64,000 nt of DNA. Origin: Pseudomonas gregormendelii. Lineage in GTDB: Bacteria; Pseudomonadota; Gammaproteobacteria; Pseudomonadales; Pseudomonadaceae. How positions within the stretch are numbered: the first letter of the stretch is position 1; each line of letters begins with the position of its first letter. Under the pieces are notes generated by a model, which worked only from the letters and a program-made list of their open reading frames with translations, had not been told where the DNA came from and did no database searches. The DNA lies in assembly GCF_017114825.1 (NCBI RefSeq), contig NZ_JADEVO010000027.1:21032-85031 (forward strand), given 5' to 3'. This document shows positions 42,496 through 51,089 of the stretch, piece after piece. A program made the translations under genes and the position numbers.

Positions 42496-45357
42496 ATGCT
42501 CGAGCTCACTATTGAGCAGATATCCATGGGCCAATCGGCCGTGGATAAGTCCGCAGCGTTGCATTTACTGGCCCAGCACCTGGTTGCCGATGGACTGGTC
42601 GCCGAGGGGTATCTCGCCGGCTTGCAAGCCCGGGAAGCCCAGGGCTCGACTTTCCTCGGTCAAGGTATTGCCATCCCCCACGGTACCCCGGATACCCGCG
42701 ACCAGGTGTTTTCCACCGGCGTGCGCCTGATGCAGTTCCCCGAAGGGGTGGACTGGGGCGACGGGCAGATTGTCTACCTGGCGATCGGCATCGCGGCCAA
42801 ATCCGATGAACACCTGCGCCTGCTGCAACTGCTGACCCGCGCCTTGGGCGAGACCGACCTGGGCCAGGCCCTGCGTCGTGCCAGCAGCGCCGAAGCCTTG
42901 CTCAAACTCCTGCAGGGCGCACCGCAGGAACTGGCGCTGGATGCCCAGATGATTGGCCTGGGTGTGTCCGCCGACGACTTCGAAGAGCTGGTGTGGCGCG
43001 GTGCCCGTCTACTGCGCCAGGCGGATTGTGTGAGTAATGGTTTCGCTGCGGTACTGCAGCAGGTTGAAGCGCTGCCGCTGGGCGATGGTTTGTGGTGGCT
43101 GCACAGCGAACAGACAGTCAAGCGTCCTGGCCTGGCCTTCGTCACGCCGGACAAGCCGATGCGCTACCTCGGCCAGCCGCTGAGTGGCCTGTTCTGTCTG
43201 GCCAGCCTCGGCGAGGCGCATCAGGCCCTGCTAGAGCGTCTGTGCGCGTTGTTGATCGAAGGGCGTGGCCATGAGCTGGGCCGTGCAACGAGCAGCCGCA
43301 AAGTCCTCGAAGTGCTGGGCGGGGAATTGCCTGCCGACTGGCCAAGCGCACGAATCGCCCTGGCCAACGCCCATGGCCTGCACGCACGCCCGGCGAAGAT
43401 CCTCGCTCAACTGGCCAAGGGTTTTGACGGCGAGATCCGAGTCCGCATCGTCGATGGCCAGGACAGCGCGGTGTCGGTGAAGAGTTTGAGCAAGCTGCTG
43501 AGCCTTGGCGCGCGCCGTGGTCAGGTGCTGGAATTTGTCGCCGAGCCGGGAATTGCCGCTGACGCGTTGCCCGCTCTGCTGGCTGCCATCGAAGAGGGCC
43601 TTGGTGAGGAAGTCGAGCCATTGCCCGCCGTGAGCCAGCAGCGAGAAGTGCTCACCGACATCGCCGAGGTGCTTCTGGCACCGGCATCCGGCAGCCTGGT
43701 TCAGGCGATCGCCGCCGCTCCCGGGATCGCCATCGGCCCGGCGCATATCCAGGTGCTGCAAGCCATCGAATACCCGCTGCGGGGAGAGTCGGCCGCCATC
43801 GAGCGCGAGCGTCTCAAACTGGCGTTGGCCCAGGTGCGGCAAGACATTCAAGGGTTGATCGAACGGAGCAAGGCCAAGGCCATCCGCGAGATTTTCATCA
43901 CCCACCAGGAGATGCTCGACGACCCGGAACTCACCGACGAAGTCGACACCCGTCTCAAGCAGGGCGAAAGCGCGGAAGCTGCGTGGATGGCGGTGATCGA
44001 AGCGGCGGCCCGGCAACAGGAAGCCTTGCAGGATGCATTGCTCGCCGAACGCGCAGCCGACCTGCGGGACATCGGGCGCCGGGTGCTGGCGCAACTCTGT
44101 GGCATCGAGACGCCGAGCGAGCCGGATCAACCCTACATCCTGGTGATGGACGAAGTCGGTCCTTCCGATGTGGCACGTCTCGACCCGGCGCGCGTTGCCG
44201 GCATCCTCACTGCACGCGGCGGCGCTACGGCACACAGTGCAATCGTCGCCCGGGCCCTGGGCATTCCGGCCCTGGTCGGTGCGGGCGCGGCCGTGTTGCT
44301 GCTGGCCCCAGGTACGCCATTGCTTCTGGATGGCCAGCGCGGTCGCCTGCACGTGGACGCCGACGCCGCCACCTTGCAGCGCGCTACCGAAGAACGTGAT
44401 ACCCGCGAACAACGGCTCAAGGCCGCCGCCGAGCAACGGCATCAACCGGCCCTGACCAGCGACGGCCACGCCGTCGAAGTGTTTGCCAACATTGGCGAAA
44501 GTGCGGGTGTCACCAGTGCCGTGGAGCAGGGCGCCGAAGGTATTGGCCTGCTGCGTACCGAACTGATCTTCATGGCTCATCCGCAACTGCCGGACGAGGC
44601 CACGCAAGAGCTGGAATATCGCCGCGTGCTCGATGGCCTCGCCGGTCGCCCGCTGGTGGTACGCACCCTCGATGTCGGCGGTGACAAACCCTTGCCGTAC
44701 TGGCCGATCGCCAAGGAAGAAAACCCTTTCCTTGGAGTGCGGGGCATTCGCCTGACCCTGCAACGTCCCAAGGTCATGGAAGCGCAATTGCGGGCCTTGT
44801 TGCGGGCCGCGGACAACCGGCCATTGCGCATCATGTTTCCCATGGTCGGTAGCGTCGACGAGTGGCGCCAGGCCCGGGACATGACCGAGCGCCTGCGCCT
44901 GGAAATCCCCGTGGCGGACCTGCAACTGGGGATCATGATCGAAGTGCCGTCGGCGGCCTTGCTGGCGCCGGTGCTGGCAAAGGAAGTCGACTTCTTCAGC
45001 GTCGGCACCAATGACCTGACCCAGTACACCCTGGCCATCGACCGCGGTCATCCGACCCTGTCGGCGCAGGCGGACGGCTTGCACCCGGCGGTGCTGCAAC
45101 TGATCGACATCACCGTGCGAGCCGCCCACGCGCATGGCAAATGGGTCGGTGTGTGCGGCGAGCTGGCTGCCGATCCACTGGCGGTGCCAGTACTGGTCGG
45201 CCTCGGCGTGGATGAGTTGAGTGTCTCGGGTCGCAGCATCGCCGAGGTCAAGGCGCGCATCCGCGAGCTCAGCCTCACCCAGGCCCAAACCGTTGCCCGC
45301 CAGGCCCTGGCCGTCGGCAGCGCGAATGAAGTACGCGCACTAGTGGAGGCCCTGTAA
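42496..45357 (+). CDS. fruB: Fructose PTS multiphosphoryl transfer protein (EIIA-HPr-EI)
   Basis: 953-residue fusion that carries phosphate from PEP to FruA in one polypeptide. EIIA-Fru is about 1-145 with H62 (IAIPHGTPDTR). After a middle region, HPr is about 285-370 with H296 (NAHGLHARPAK). Enzyme I is about 405-953 with H580 (GGATAHSAIVARALG), the PEP-binding VGTNDLTQYTLAIDRG and GVCGELAADP. AGGAGA precedes the ATG. This is the usual pseudomonad fructose PTS. The stop overlaps the fruK start (TAATG). Confidence 0.97.
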   Translation: MLELTIEQISMGQSAVDKSAALHLLAQHLVADGLVAEGYLAGLQAREAQGSTFLGQGIAIPHGTPDTRDQVFSTGVRLMQFPEGVDWGDGQIVYLAIGIAAKSDEHLRLLQLLTRALGETDLGQALRRASSAEALLKLLQGAPQELALDAQMIGLGVSADDFEELVWRGARLLRQADCVSNGFAAVLQQVEALPLGDGLWWLHSEQTVKRPGLAFVTPDKPMRYLGQPLSGLFCLASLGEAHQALLERLCALLIEGRGHELGRATSSRKVLEVLGGELPADWPSARIALANAHGLHARPAKILAQLAKGFDGEIRVRIVDGQDSAVSVKSLSKLLSLGARRGQVLEFVAEPGIAADALPALLAAIEEGLGEEVEPLPAVSQQREVLTDIAEVLLAPASGSLVQAIAAAPGIAIGPAHIQVLQAIEYPLRGESAAIERERLKLALAQVRQDIQGLIERSKAKAIREIFITHQEMLDDPELTDEVDTRLKQGESAEAAWMAVIEAAARQQEALQDALLAERAADLRDIGRRVLAQLCGIETPSEPDQPYILVMDEVGPSDVARLDPARVAGILTARGGATAHSAIVARALGIPALVGAGAAVLLLAPGTPLLLDGQRGRLHVDADAATLQRATEERDTREQRLKAAAEQRHQPALTSDGHAVEVFANIGESAGVTSAVEQGAEGIGLLRTELIFMAHPQLPDEATQELEYRRVLDGLAGRPLVVRTLDVGGDKPLPYWPIAKEENPFLGVRGIRLTLQRPKVMEAQLRALLRAADNRPLRIMFPMVGSVDEWRQARDMTERLRLEIPVADLQLGIMIEVPSAALLAPVLAKEVDFFSVGTNDLTQYTLAIDRGHPTLSAQADGLHPAVLQLIDITVRAAHAHGKWVGVCGELAADPLAVPVLVGLGVDELSVSGRSIAEVKARIRELSLTQAQTVARQALAVGSANEVRALVEAL

Positions 45358-46298
45358 TGGCCAAGATCCTGACCCTGACCCTCAACCCGGCACTGGACCT
45401 CACTGTCCAGCTGCCCCGCCTTGAACCCGGCCAGGTCAATCGCAGTGACGAGATGCACACCCACGCGGCCGGCAAGGGCGTGAACGTGGCGCAAGTACTG
45501 GCAGACCTCGGGCATCAATTGACGGTCAGCGGGTTTCTCGGTGCAGACAATCCCCAGGCATTCGAGACGCTGTTCGCCAGGCGCGGCTTTGTCGATGCGT
45601 TCATTCGTGTTCCGGGTGAAACCCGCAGCAACCTCAAGCTCGCCGAGAGCGATGGGCGCATCACCGACGTCAACGGTCCGGGACCGCTGGTCAGCGCGGC
45701 GGCGCAGCAGGCGTTGCTTGACCGCCTGGATGAAATCGCACCCGATCATGACGCGGTCGTCGTCGCCGGCAGTTTGCCCCAGGGTGTCAGCCCGGCATGG
45801 TTGCAGGCACTGATCGAGCGTCTGAAGAATCTCGGCCTGAAGGTGGCCCTCGACACCAGCGGCGAAGCCCTGCGCGCAGCGCTCAAGGCCGGACCCTGGC
45901 TGATCAAGCCCAACGCCGAAGAACTGGCCGAGGTATTCGATAGCGAAGTGGTGTCGGTGGCTGCGCAGGCCGAAGTCGCGAGTCGCTTGCACGCGCAAGG
46001 TATCGAGCACGTAGTGATTTCCCATGGCGCGCAAGGTGTGAACTGGTTCAGCGTTGGCTCGGCGATGCACGCCACGCCGCCCAAGGTCAGCGTCGCCAGC
46101 ACGGTGGGCGCAGGTGATTCGTTGCTTGCCGGCATGCTCCACGGTTTGCTCAGCGCCGACACGCCTGAACAGACCCTGCGCACCGCCACGGCGATTGCCG
46201 CGATGGCCGTGACCCAGATTGGCTTCGGCATTGGCGACACCGCGCAATTGGCGCAGCTCGAACAGGGTGTGCGCGTACGCCCCCTGACAGAACAATAA
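45357..46298 (+). CDS. fruK: 1-phosphofructokinase
   Basis: Phosphorylates fructose-1-phosphate to fructose-1,6-bisphosphate. The 313-residue PfkB-family kinase shows TLNPALDLTV, AGKGVNVAQVLADLG (substrate site), LDTSGEAL, KPNAEEL and the ATP/anion-hole signature GAGDSLLAGMLHGL with the catalytic Asp. The ATG shares its A with the fruB stop codon, so translation is coupled; fruA follows 11 bp later. Confidence 0.97.
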   Translation: MAKILTLTLNPALDLTVQLPRLEPGQVNRSDEMHTHAAGKGVNVAQVLADLGHQLTVSGFLGADNPQAFETLFARRGFVDAFIRVPGETRSNLKLAESDGRITDVNGPGPLVSAAAQQALLDRLDEIAPDHDAVVVAGSLPQGVSPAWLQALIERLKNLGLKVALDTSGEALRAALKAGPWLIKPNAEELAEVFDSEVVSVAAQAEVASRLHAQGIEHVVISHGAQGVNWFSVGSAMHATPPKVSVASTVGAGDSLLAGMLHGLLSADTPEQTLRTATAIAAMAVTQIGFGIGDTAQLAQLEQGVRVRPLTEQ

Positions 46299-46309
46299 GA
46301 GGGATTGTC

Positions 46310-48049
46310 ATGAAGTTAGCCATTGTTACGGCCTGCCCGAACGGCATGGTCACCAGTGTGCTGTGCGCCCGTTTGCTGGATGCTGCAGCGCAGCGTCAGG
46401 GCTGGAGCACCAGTGTCGAAGTTACCGATGCGGCGCACCCTGAGCGGCAATTGTCGGCGGCCACGCTGGAGGCGGCCGAGTGGGTATTGCTGGTGACCAG
46501 TGCGCCTGTGGACATGTCGAGATTCGTCGGCAAGCGCGTGTTCCAGAGCACTCCGGCCCAGGCCCTGCAGGACGTGGAGGCGGTGCTGCGCAAGGGCGCT
46601 GATGAGGCGCAGATTTACGAGGCCCCCGAAGCCGTTGCCCAGGCATTGCCCACCGGCCAGACCACGCCGAGACTGGTGGCGATTACCGCCTGCCCGACCG
46701 GTGTCGCCCATACGTTCATGGCCGCCGAAGCCCTGCAGCAAGCGGCCAAGCGCCTGGGCTACGACCTGCAAGTCGAAACCCAGGGGTCGGTCGGCGCGCG
46801 CAATCCGCTGAGTGCCGAGGCCATTGCCCAGGCCGATGTGGTGCTGTTGGCCTGTGACATCGAGGTGGCGACCGAGCGTTTTGCCGGGAAAAAAATCTAC
46901 CGCTGCGGCACGGGTATCGCCCTCAAGCAAGCCGAGGCCACCCTCAACAAAGCGCTGGCCGAGGGCTCGCAGGAAACTGCAGCGAGTGGAACCAAAGGCC
47001 CCGCCAAGCAGGAGAAGACGGGCGTCTATAAGCACTTGCTGACCGGCGTGTCGTTCATGCTGCCGATGGTCGTGGCAGGCGGCTTGATGATCGCCTTGTC
47101 GTTTGTGTTCGGCATCACCGCGTTCAAGGAGGAGGGCACCCTGGCTGCCGCGCTGATGCAGATCGGTGGCGATACCGCATTCAAACTGATGGTGCCGTTG
47201 CTGGCGGGTTACATCGCCTACTCGATCGCCGACCGCCCGGGCCTCGCGCCGGGGATGATCGGCGGTATGCTGGCGAGCACCCTTGGCGCGGGCTTCATCG
47301 GCGGGATCATTGCCGGTTTCATCGCCGGTTATGCCGCCAAGGCGATCAATCGTTATGCGCGATTGCCGCAGAGCCTCGAAGCGCTGAAACCGATCCTGAT
47401 CATCCCGTTGCTCGCCAGTTTGTTCACCGGCCTGGTGATGATCTATGTGGTTGGCAAACCCGTAGCCGGGATGCTGGAAGGGCTCACTCAATTCCTCGAC
47501 AGCATGGGCACCACCAACGCGATCCTGCTGGGCGTGTTGCTCGGCGGCATGATGTGCGTCGACCTTGGCGGGCCGATCAACAAGGCCGCCTACGCGTTCT
47601 CGGTAGGGCTGCTGGCATCGCAGAGTTACGCACCGATGGCCGCGACCATGGCCGCCGGGATGGTGCCGCCGATCGGGTTGGGCATCGCCACCTTCATCGC
47701 CCGGCGCAAGTTCGCCCAGTCAGAGCGGGAGGCGGGTAAAGCTGCTTTTGTGTTGGGGCTGTGCTTCATTTCCGAAGGCGCGATTCCCTTCGCTGCCAAG
47801 GATCCGCTGCGGGTTATTCCGGCGAGTATCGCCGGTGGGGCGCTGACGGGTGCGTTGTCGATGTACTTCGGCTGCAAGCTCATGGCACCGCACGGCGGGT
47901 TGTTCGTGCTGGCCATTCCGAATGCGATCAACCATGCCTTGCTCTATCTGCTGGCGATCGTTGCAGGGAGCCTGGTGACGGCGGTGGCCTATGCGCTGCT
48001 CAAACGCCCGGAAGCCGTCGAACTGGCACTCGAGCCCGCCAAGGCCTGA
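46310..48049 (+). CDS. fruA: Fructose PTS transporter subunit EIIBC
   Basis: 579-residue inner-membrane permease. Residues 1-100 are a IIB-like domain (ITACPNGMVTS-type loop, C9) and 120-215 the catalytic IIB domain with phosphocysteine C128 (ITACPTGVAHTF). The IIC membrane part runs from about 238 to 565 with GVSFMLPMVVAGGLMIAL and DLGGPINKAAYAF. It imports fructose as fructose-1-phosphate with phosphate from FruB. Two REP doublets follow. Confidence 0.97.
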   Translation: MKLAIVTACPNGMVTSVLCARLLDAAAQRQGWSTSVEVTDAAHPERQLSAATLEAAEWVLLVTSAPVDMSRFVGKRVFQSTPAQALQDVEAVLRKGADEAQIYEAPEAVAQALPTGQTTPRLVAITACPTGVAHTFMAAEALQQAAKRLGYDLQVETQGSVGARNPLSAEAIAQADVVLLACDIEVATERFAGKKIYRCGTGIALKQAEATLNKALAEGSQETAASGTKGPAKQEKTGVYKHLLTGVSFMLPMVVAGGLMIALSFVFGITAFKEEGTLAAALMQIGGDTAFKLMVPLLAGYIAYSIADRPGLAPGMIGGMLASTLGAGFIGGIIAGFIAGYAAKAINRYARLPQSLEALKPILIIPLLASLFTGLVMIYVVGKPVAGMLEGLTQFLDSMGTTNAILLGVLLGGMMCVDLGGPINKAAYAFSVGLLASQSYAPMAATMAAGMVPPIGLGIATFIARRKFAQSEREAGKAAFVLGLCFISEGAIPFAAKDPLRVIPASIAGGALTGALSMYFGCKLMAPHGGLFVLAIPNAINHALLYLLAIVAGSLVTAVAYALLKRPEAVELALEPAKA

Positions 48050-48060
48050 TAGCAGTCACC

Positions 48061-48160
48061 TGTAGGAGCGAGCTTGCTCGCGAAAAGACCGAAGGCAGCG
48101 CTGGGCATCAGCTTCCCCGCGTCTTCGTTAACGACCATCGCGAGCAAGCTCGCTCCTACA
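48061..48160. repeat. REP doublet after fruA (1)
   Basis: 23-bp perfect inverted arms (48061-48083, 48138-48160) of the GTAGGAGCGAGCTTGCTCGC family, starting 11 bp after the fruA stop. Confidence 0.85.
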
Positions 48161-48189
48161 GGGTATCGGCGGCGCACGCAGAGCCGACC

Positions 48190-48278
48190 GTGGGAGCAAA
48201 GCTCGCTCGCGATAGCGGTCCAGCTGTCACATCAATGCTGGATTGGAGACGCCATCGCGAGCAAGCTTTGCTCCCACA
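48190..48278. repeat. REP doublet after fruA (2)
   Basis: Near-perfect arms (48190-48212, 48255-48278) of the GTGGGAGCAAAGC variant. It directly follows the first doublet, so the fruA-piuB convergent gap is almost entirely REP sequence. Confidence 0.8.
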
Positions 48279-48302
48279 GGGGATATCCCGGGATTTTGGG
48301 TT

Positions 48303-50831
48303 TCAGTAAACGTCGCGTCTATAGCGGCCTTGCTCGATCAGCTTGTCGACGTGTTCAATTCCCAGCACTTCGTTGAGTACGTGATCCACCCCTGAGGCCA
48401 TGCCCTGCAGGCTGCCGCAGATGTAGATCACGGCGCCTTCGGCCAGCCATTGCTTGAGTAGATCGGCCGACTCGCGCAGCCGGTCCTGCACATAAATCTT
48501 CTGCGCCTGGTCTCGCGAGAACGCCAGGTCCAGACGCTCCAGATCCCCCGAAACCAGCCATTCCTGCAGCTCATCGCGACAAAGAAAGTCGTGCTCGCGA
48601 TTACGCTCGCCGAACAGCAGCCAATGCCGCTGCTGGCCATCGGCGATCCGCGCCTTGAGCAAGCTGCGCAGCCCGGCCAGGCCAGTGCCGTTGCCCAGCA
48701 AGATCATCGGTACCGGCTCGGTTGGCAGGTGGAAACTGCTGTTGCGCCGAACCCGCAGGCTGATGCTGCCACCTACCGGTGCGTGCTCGGTCAACCAGCC
48801 GGAGCCGACGCCCAGGCTACCGTCCGGGTGCACTTCCTGACGCACGATCAGTTCCAGGATGCCGTCGGCGGCGATCGAGGCGATGGAGTATTCGCGCATG
48901 GCCAGCGGCACCAGTGCATCCACCAGCGACTGGGCATGCAGGCCGACCAGATGCGCGCGGTTCTGCGGCAGTTGGCGACTGGCCAGGGCCTGCTCCAGGG
49001 TTTGTGCCAGGCCATCGAGGGTCACGGTGGCTCGACCGTCTATCCCCAGGCCATCGAGGAAGTGCTCGATCGCCCATGAGCAGTTACGCGGCAGTACCTC
49101 CACCAGGTCACCGGCGAGCCAGCCGCTGGCAGTGGGGGCGGTCAGGCCCAACAGGTAGACCGGCGAACCGCTGCTGTCCGGGTTCATCAGTTCGCGGCGG
49201 GTCAGCGTCCAGTTGTCGTAGCTGGGTGCTTGCCAGGTGTCCAGGGGCGCCTGTCCGGTCAGCTGGCCGAGTTGCTGCTGCCAGTGACGCAAGGCGTAGG
49301 GGTCGCCGCTGTCGACTTCCACCGGGGCGAACAGCGTCTTGCCGCCATGCTCGCCCAGCCAGGTGTGCAAGCGTCGGGCGAATCCGCAGAAGTGTTGATA
49401 CTGCCGATCACCGAGGCCCAGCACCGCATAGTTCAGGCTGTCCAGGCTCATGGCGCGACCCAGCACCTTGCGCTCGAAACCCCGGGCGCTGTCCGGCGCT
49501 TCGCCGTCGCCAAAGGTACTGACCACGAACAGCGCGTTGCTTGAATCCTGCAGGTCCTGCTCGCTGACATTGGCCAGTGGCTGCACTTTCACCGGCAAGC
49601 CGGCGGCCTGCAATTGCCCGGCGGTCTGCCAGGCCAACTGTTCGGCAAAGCCGCTCTGGCTGGCGAACCCGATCAACCAGGATGGGGCGTCGACCGACGG
49701 TTGGGCAAGGCCGTTGCGAGCGTCTCTGATGTGCTTTTTCTTGCGTCGACGGTCGAGGTACAGCAACCAGCCGGTGATGAAGAACAACGGCATGGTCAGG
49801 GCACTGAGGGTCAGGATCACCCGCCCGACAATCCCGAAGTAACTGCCGACATGCAGGGCGTAAATGCTGGTCAGCAACTGCGCCTTGAGGCTCTTGTCGC
49901 TGTAGCGGTCATGCCGCTTGACGATGCCGGTGGCGGGATCGAGGGTGATCTGGTTCAAGGCGCGGTCGTGGGGTGAGGTGTTCAGCAGATAGAACACGGT
50001 CGCCGGCTGGCCGGCCACAGGCGGCATGCGAATGTTGTAGGCGCTCAGTGCGGGACCCGCAGCGCTGTAGATACTGCTCCACATGGCCGCGTAGTCGGCT
50101 GTCGGCGCCGGACCGCTGGGGGCAGGCCCGCGTCCGCCGCGCACCCGCTCATTTTGCGGTGAATCGGACAGCAAGCGGGTCAGGCCCTTGTTGTACCACT
50201 CGTAAGACCATGACAGGCCGGTGAGTGCCGCCAGGAGGTAGAACAGCAGGCACCAGGTGCCGGCGACCGAATGCAGGTCCCAGTTGAAGCTGCGGCCTTT
50301 TTTCTTCCAGTCCAGGGTCAGCCAGGCGCGCCAGCTTTTCCACTGGCGGGGCCAGCGCAGGTACAGGCCGGACAGGCAGAAGAACACCAGGATCAGCGTG
50401 CATGCCCCGGTGATCTGCCGGCCGGTATCGCCCATGGCGAGGAAGCGGTGCAGTTGCAGCATCAGGCCGAAAAAGCCCTGGCCGGCGGCATCGCCCATGA
50501 ACTCGGCGGTGTAGGGATCGAAGTAGCGCATCTCGCCGCGGCGCTCGCCGGGCTTGGGGGTGAAGAACACCTTGGCCGCTGCGCCGCTGTCGGTTTCGAC
50601 GCTGAGCATCGAGACTTTCTTGCCGGAGGCCGCTTCGATGCGTTCCACCAGTTCGGCAGGCGGCAGGACGCCGGCGACCTGCTTCTGGACCTGCAACACC
50701 GATGGGTTCAGCGCACTGAGGATTTCATCCTGGAACGACACGGTCGCCCCGGTGATGCCCATCAGGGCCAGGACCAGCCCGGCGCTGATGCCGAAAAACC
50801 AGTGCAGCTGGAACAGGGTTTTCTTCAACAC
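48303..50831 (-). CDS. piuB: PepSY/sulfite-reductase-like flavoreductase PiuB
   Basis: 842-residue inner-membrane protein. The PepSY-associated N-terminal half has TM helices near 12-32, 140-160, 190-210 and 335-360. After a basic stretch (YLDRRRKKKHIRD), a flavodoxin domain (IGFASQSGFAEQLAWQT; STFGDGEAPD), an FAD domain (MREYSIAS) and an NADPH domain (LGNGTGLAGLRSLL) end in YRRDVY, the CysJ-type tail. It probably passes electrons across the membrane to reduce imported ferric siderophores. The piuB name rests on synteny with PA4513. Confidence 0.85.
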   Translation of the reverse strand: MLKKTLFQLHWFFGISAGLVLALMGITGATVSFQDEILSALNPSVLQVQKQVAGVLPPAELVERIEAASGKKVSMLSVETDSGAAAKVFFTPKPGERRGEMRYFDPYTAEFMGDAAGQGFFGLMLQLHRFLAMGDTGRQITGACTLILVFFCLSGLYLRWPRQWKSWRAWLTLDWKKKGRSFNWDLHSVAGTWCLLFYLLAALTGLSWSYEWYNKGLTRLLSDSPQNERVRGGRGPAPSGPAPTADYAAMWSSIYSAAGPALSAYNIRMPPVAGQPATVFYLLNTSPHDRALNQITLDPATGIVKRHDRYSDKSLKAQLLTSIYALHVGSYFGIVGRVILTLSALTMPLFFITGWLLYLDRRRKKKHIRDARNGLAQPSVDAPSWLIGFASQSGFAEQLAWQTAGQLQAAGLPVKVQPLANVSEQDLQDSSNALFVVSTFGDGEAPDSARGFERKVLGRAMSLDSLNYAVLGLGDRQYQHFCGFARRLHTWLGEHGGKTLFAPVEVDSGDPYALRHWQQQLGQLTGQAPLDTWQAPSYDNWTLTRRELMNPDSSGSPVYLLGLTAPTASGWLAGDLVEVLPRNCSWAIEHFLDGLGIDGRATVTLDGLAQTLEQALASRQLPQNRAHLVGLHAQSLVDALVPLAMREYSIASIAADGILELIVRQEVHPDGSLGVGSGWLTEHAPVGGSISLRVRRNSSFHLPTEPVPMILLGNGTGLAGLRSLLKARIADGQQRHWLLFGERNREHDFLCRDELQEWLVSGDLERLDLAFSRDQAQKIYVQDRLRESADLLKQWLAEGAVIYICGSLQGMASGVDHVLNEVLGIEHVDKLIEQGRYRRDVY

Positions 50832-50914
50832 GTCGCTCGCCTTGTTCGTTCGAAAATAATCATCACGGCGCGCATTATGCCGTGGGTTGACGGGATGCCT
50901 TGTCTATTACGCAC

Positions 50915-50944
50915 AAAAGCCCCGTTCATCTGGATGAACGGGGC
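50915..50944 (-). terminator. Terminator downstream of piuA (minus strand)
   Basis: 12-bp perfect stem (50919-50930 with 50933-50944, 2-nt loop), with AAAA on its left, giving a U-tract for minus-strand RNA. It lies between the piuA stop (51090) and the piuB start (50831), so piuA and piuB are probably mostly separate transcripts. Confidence 0.7.
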
Positions 50945-50969
50945 CAGGCGGTAACGCGCGGCGCTACCC

Positions 50970-51067
50970 GTAGGAGCGAGCTTGCTCGCGAAAAACTCGA
51001 GAACAGCACGGGGTATCAGGCTGCCCGCGTCATCGTTGACGTCCATTGCGAGCGAGCTCGCTCCTGC
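50970..51067. repeat. REP doublet between piuB and piuA
   Basis: GTAGGAGCGAGCTTGCTCGC (left, 50970-50990) and an imperfect inverted partner (51046-51067). It starts 25 bp from the terminator stem and ends 22 bp before the piuA stop codon. Confidence 0.8.
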
Positions 51068-51089
51068 TATGGGTGGAGTTCACCCTTTA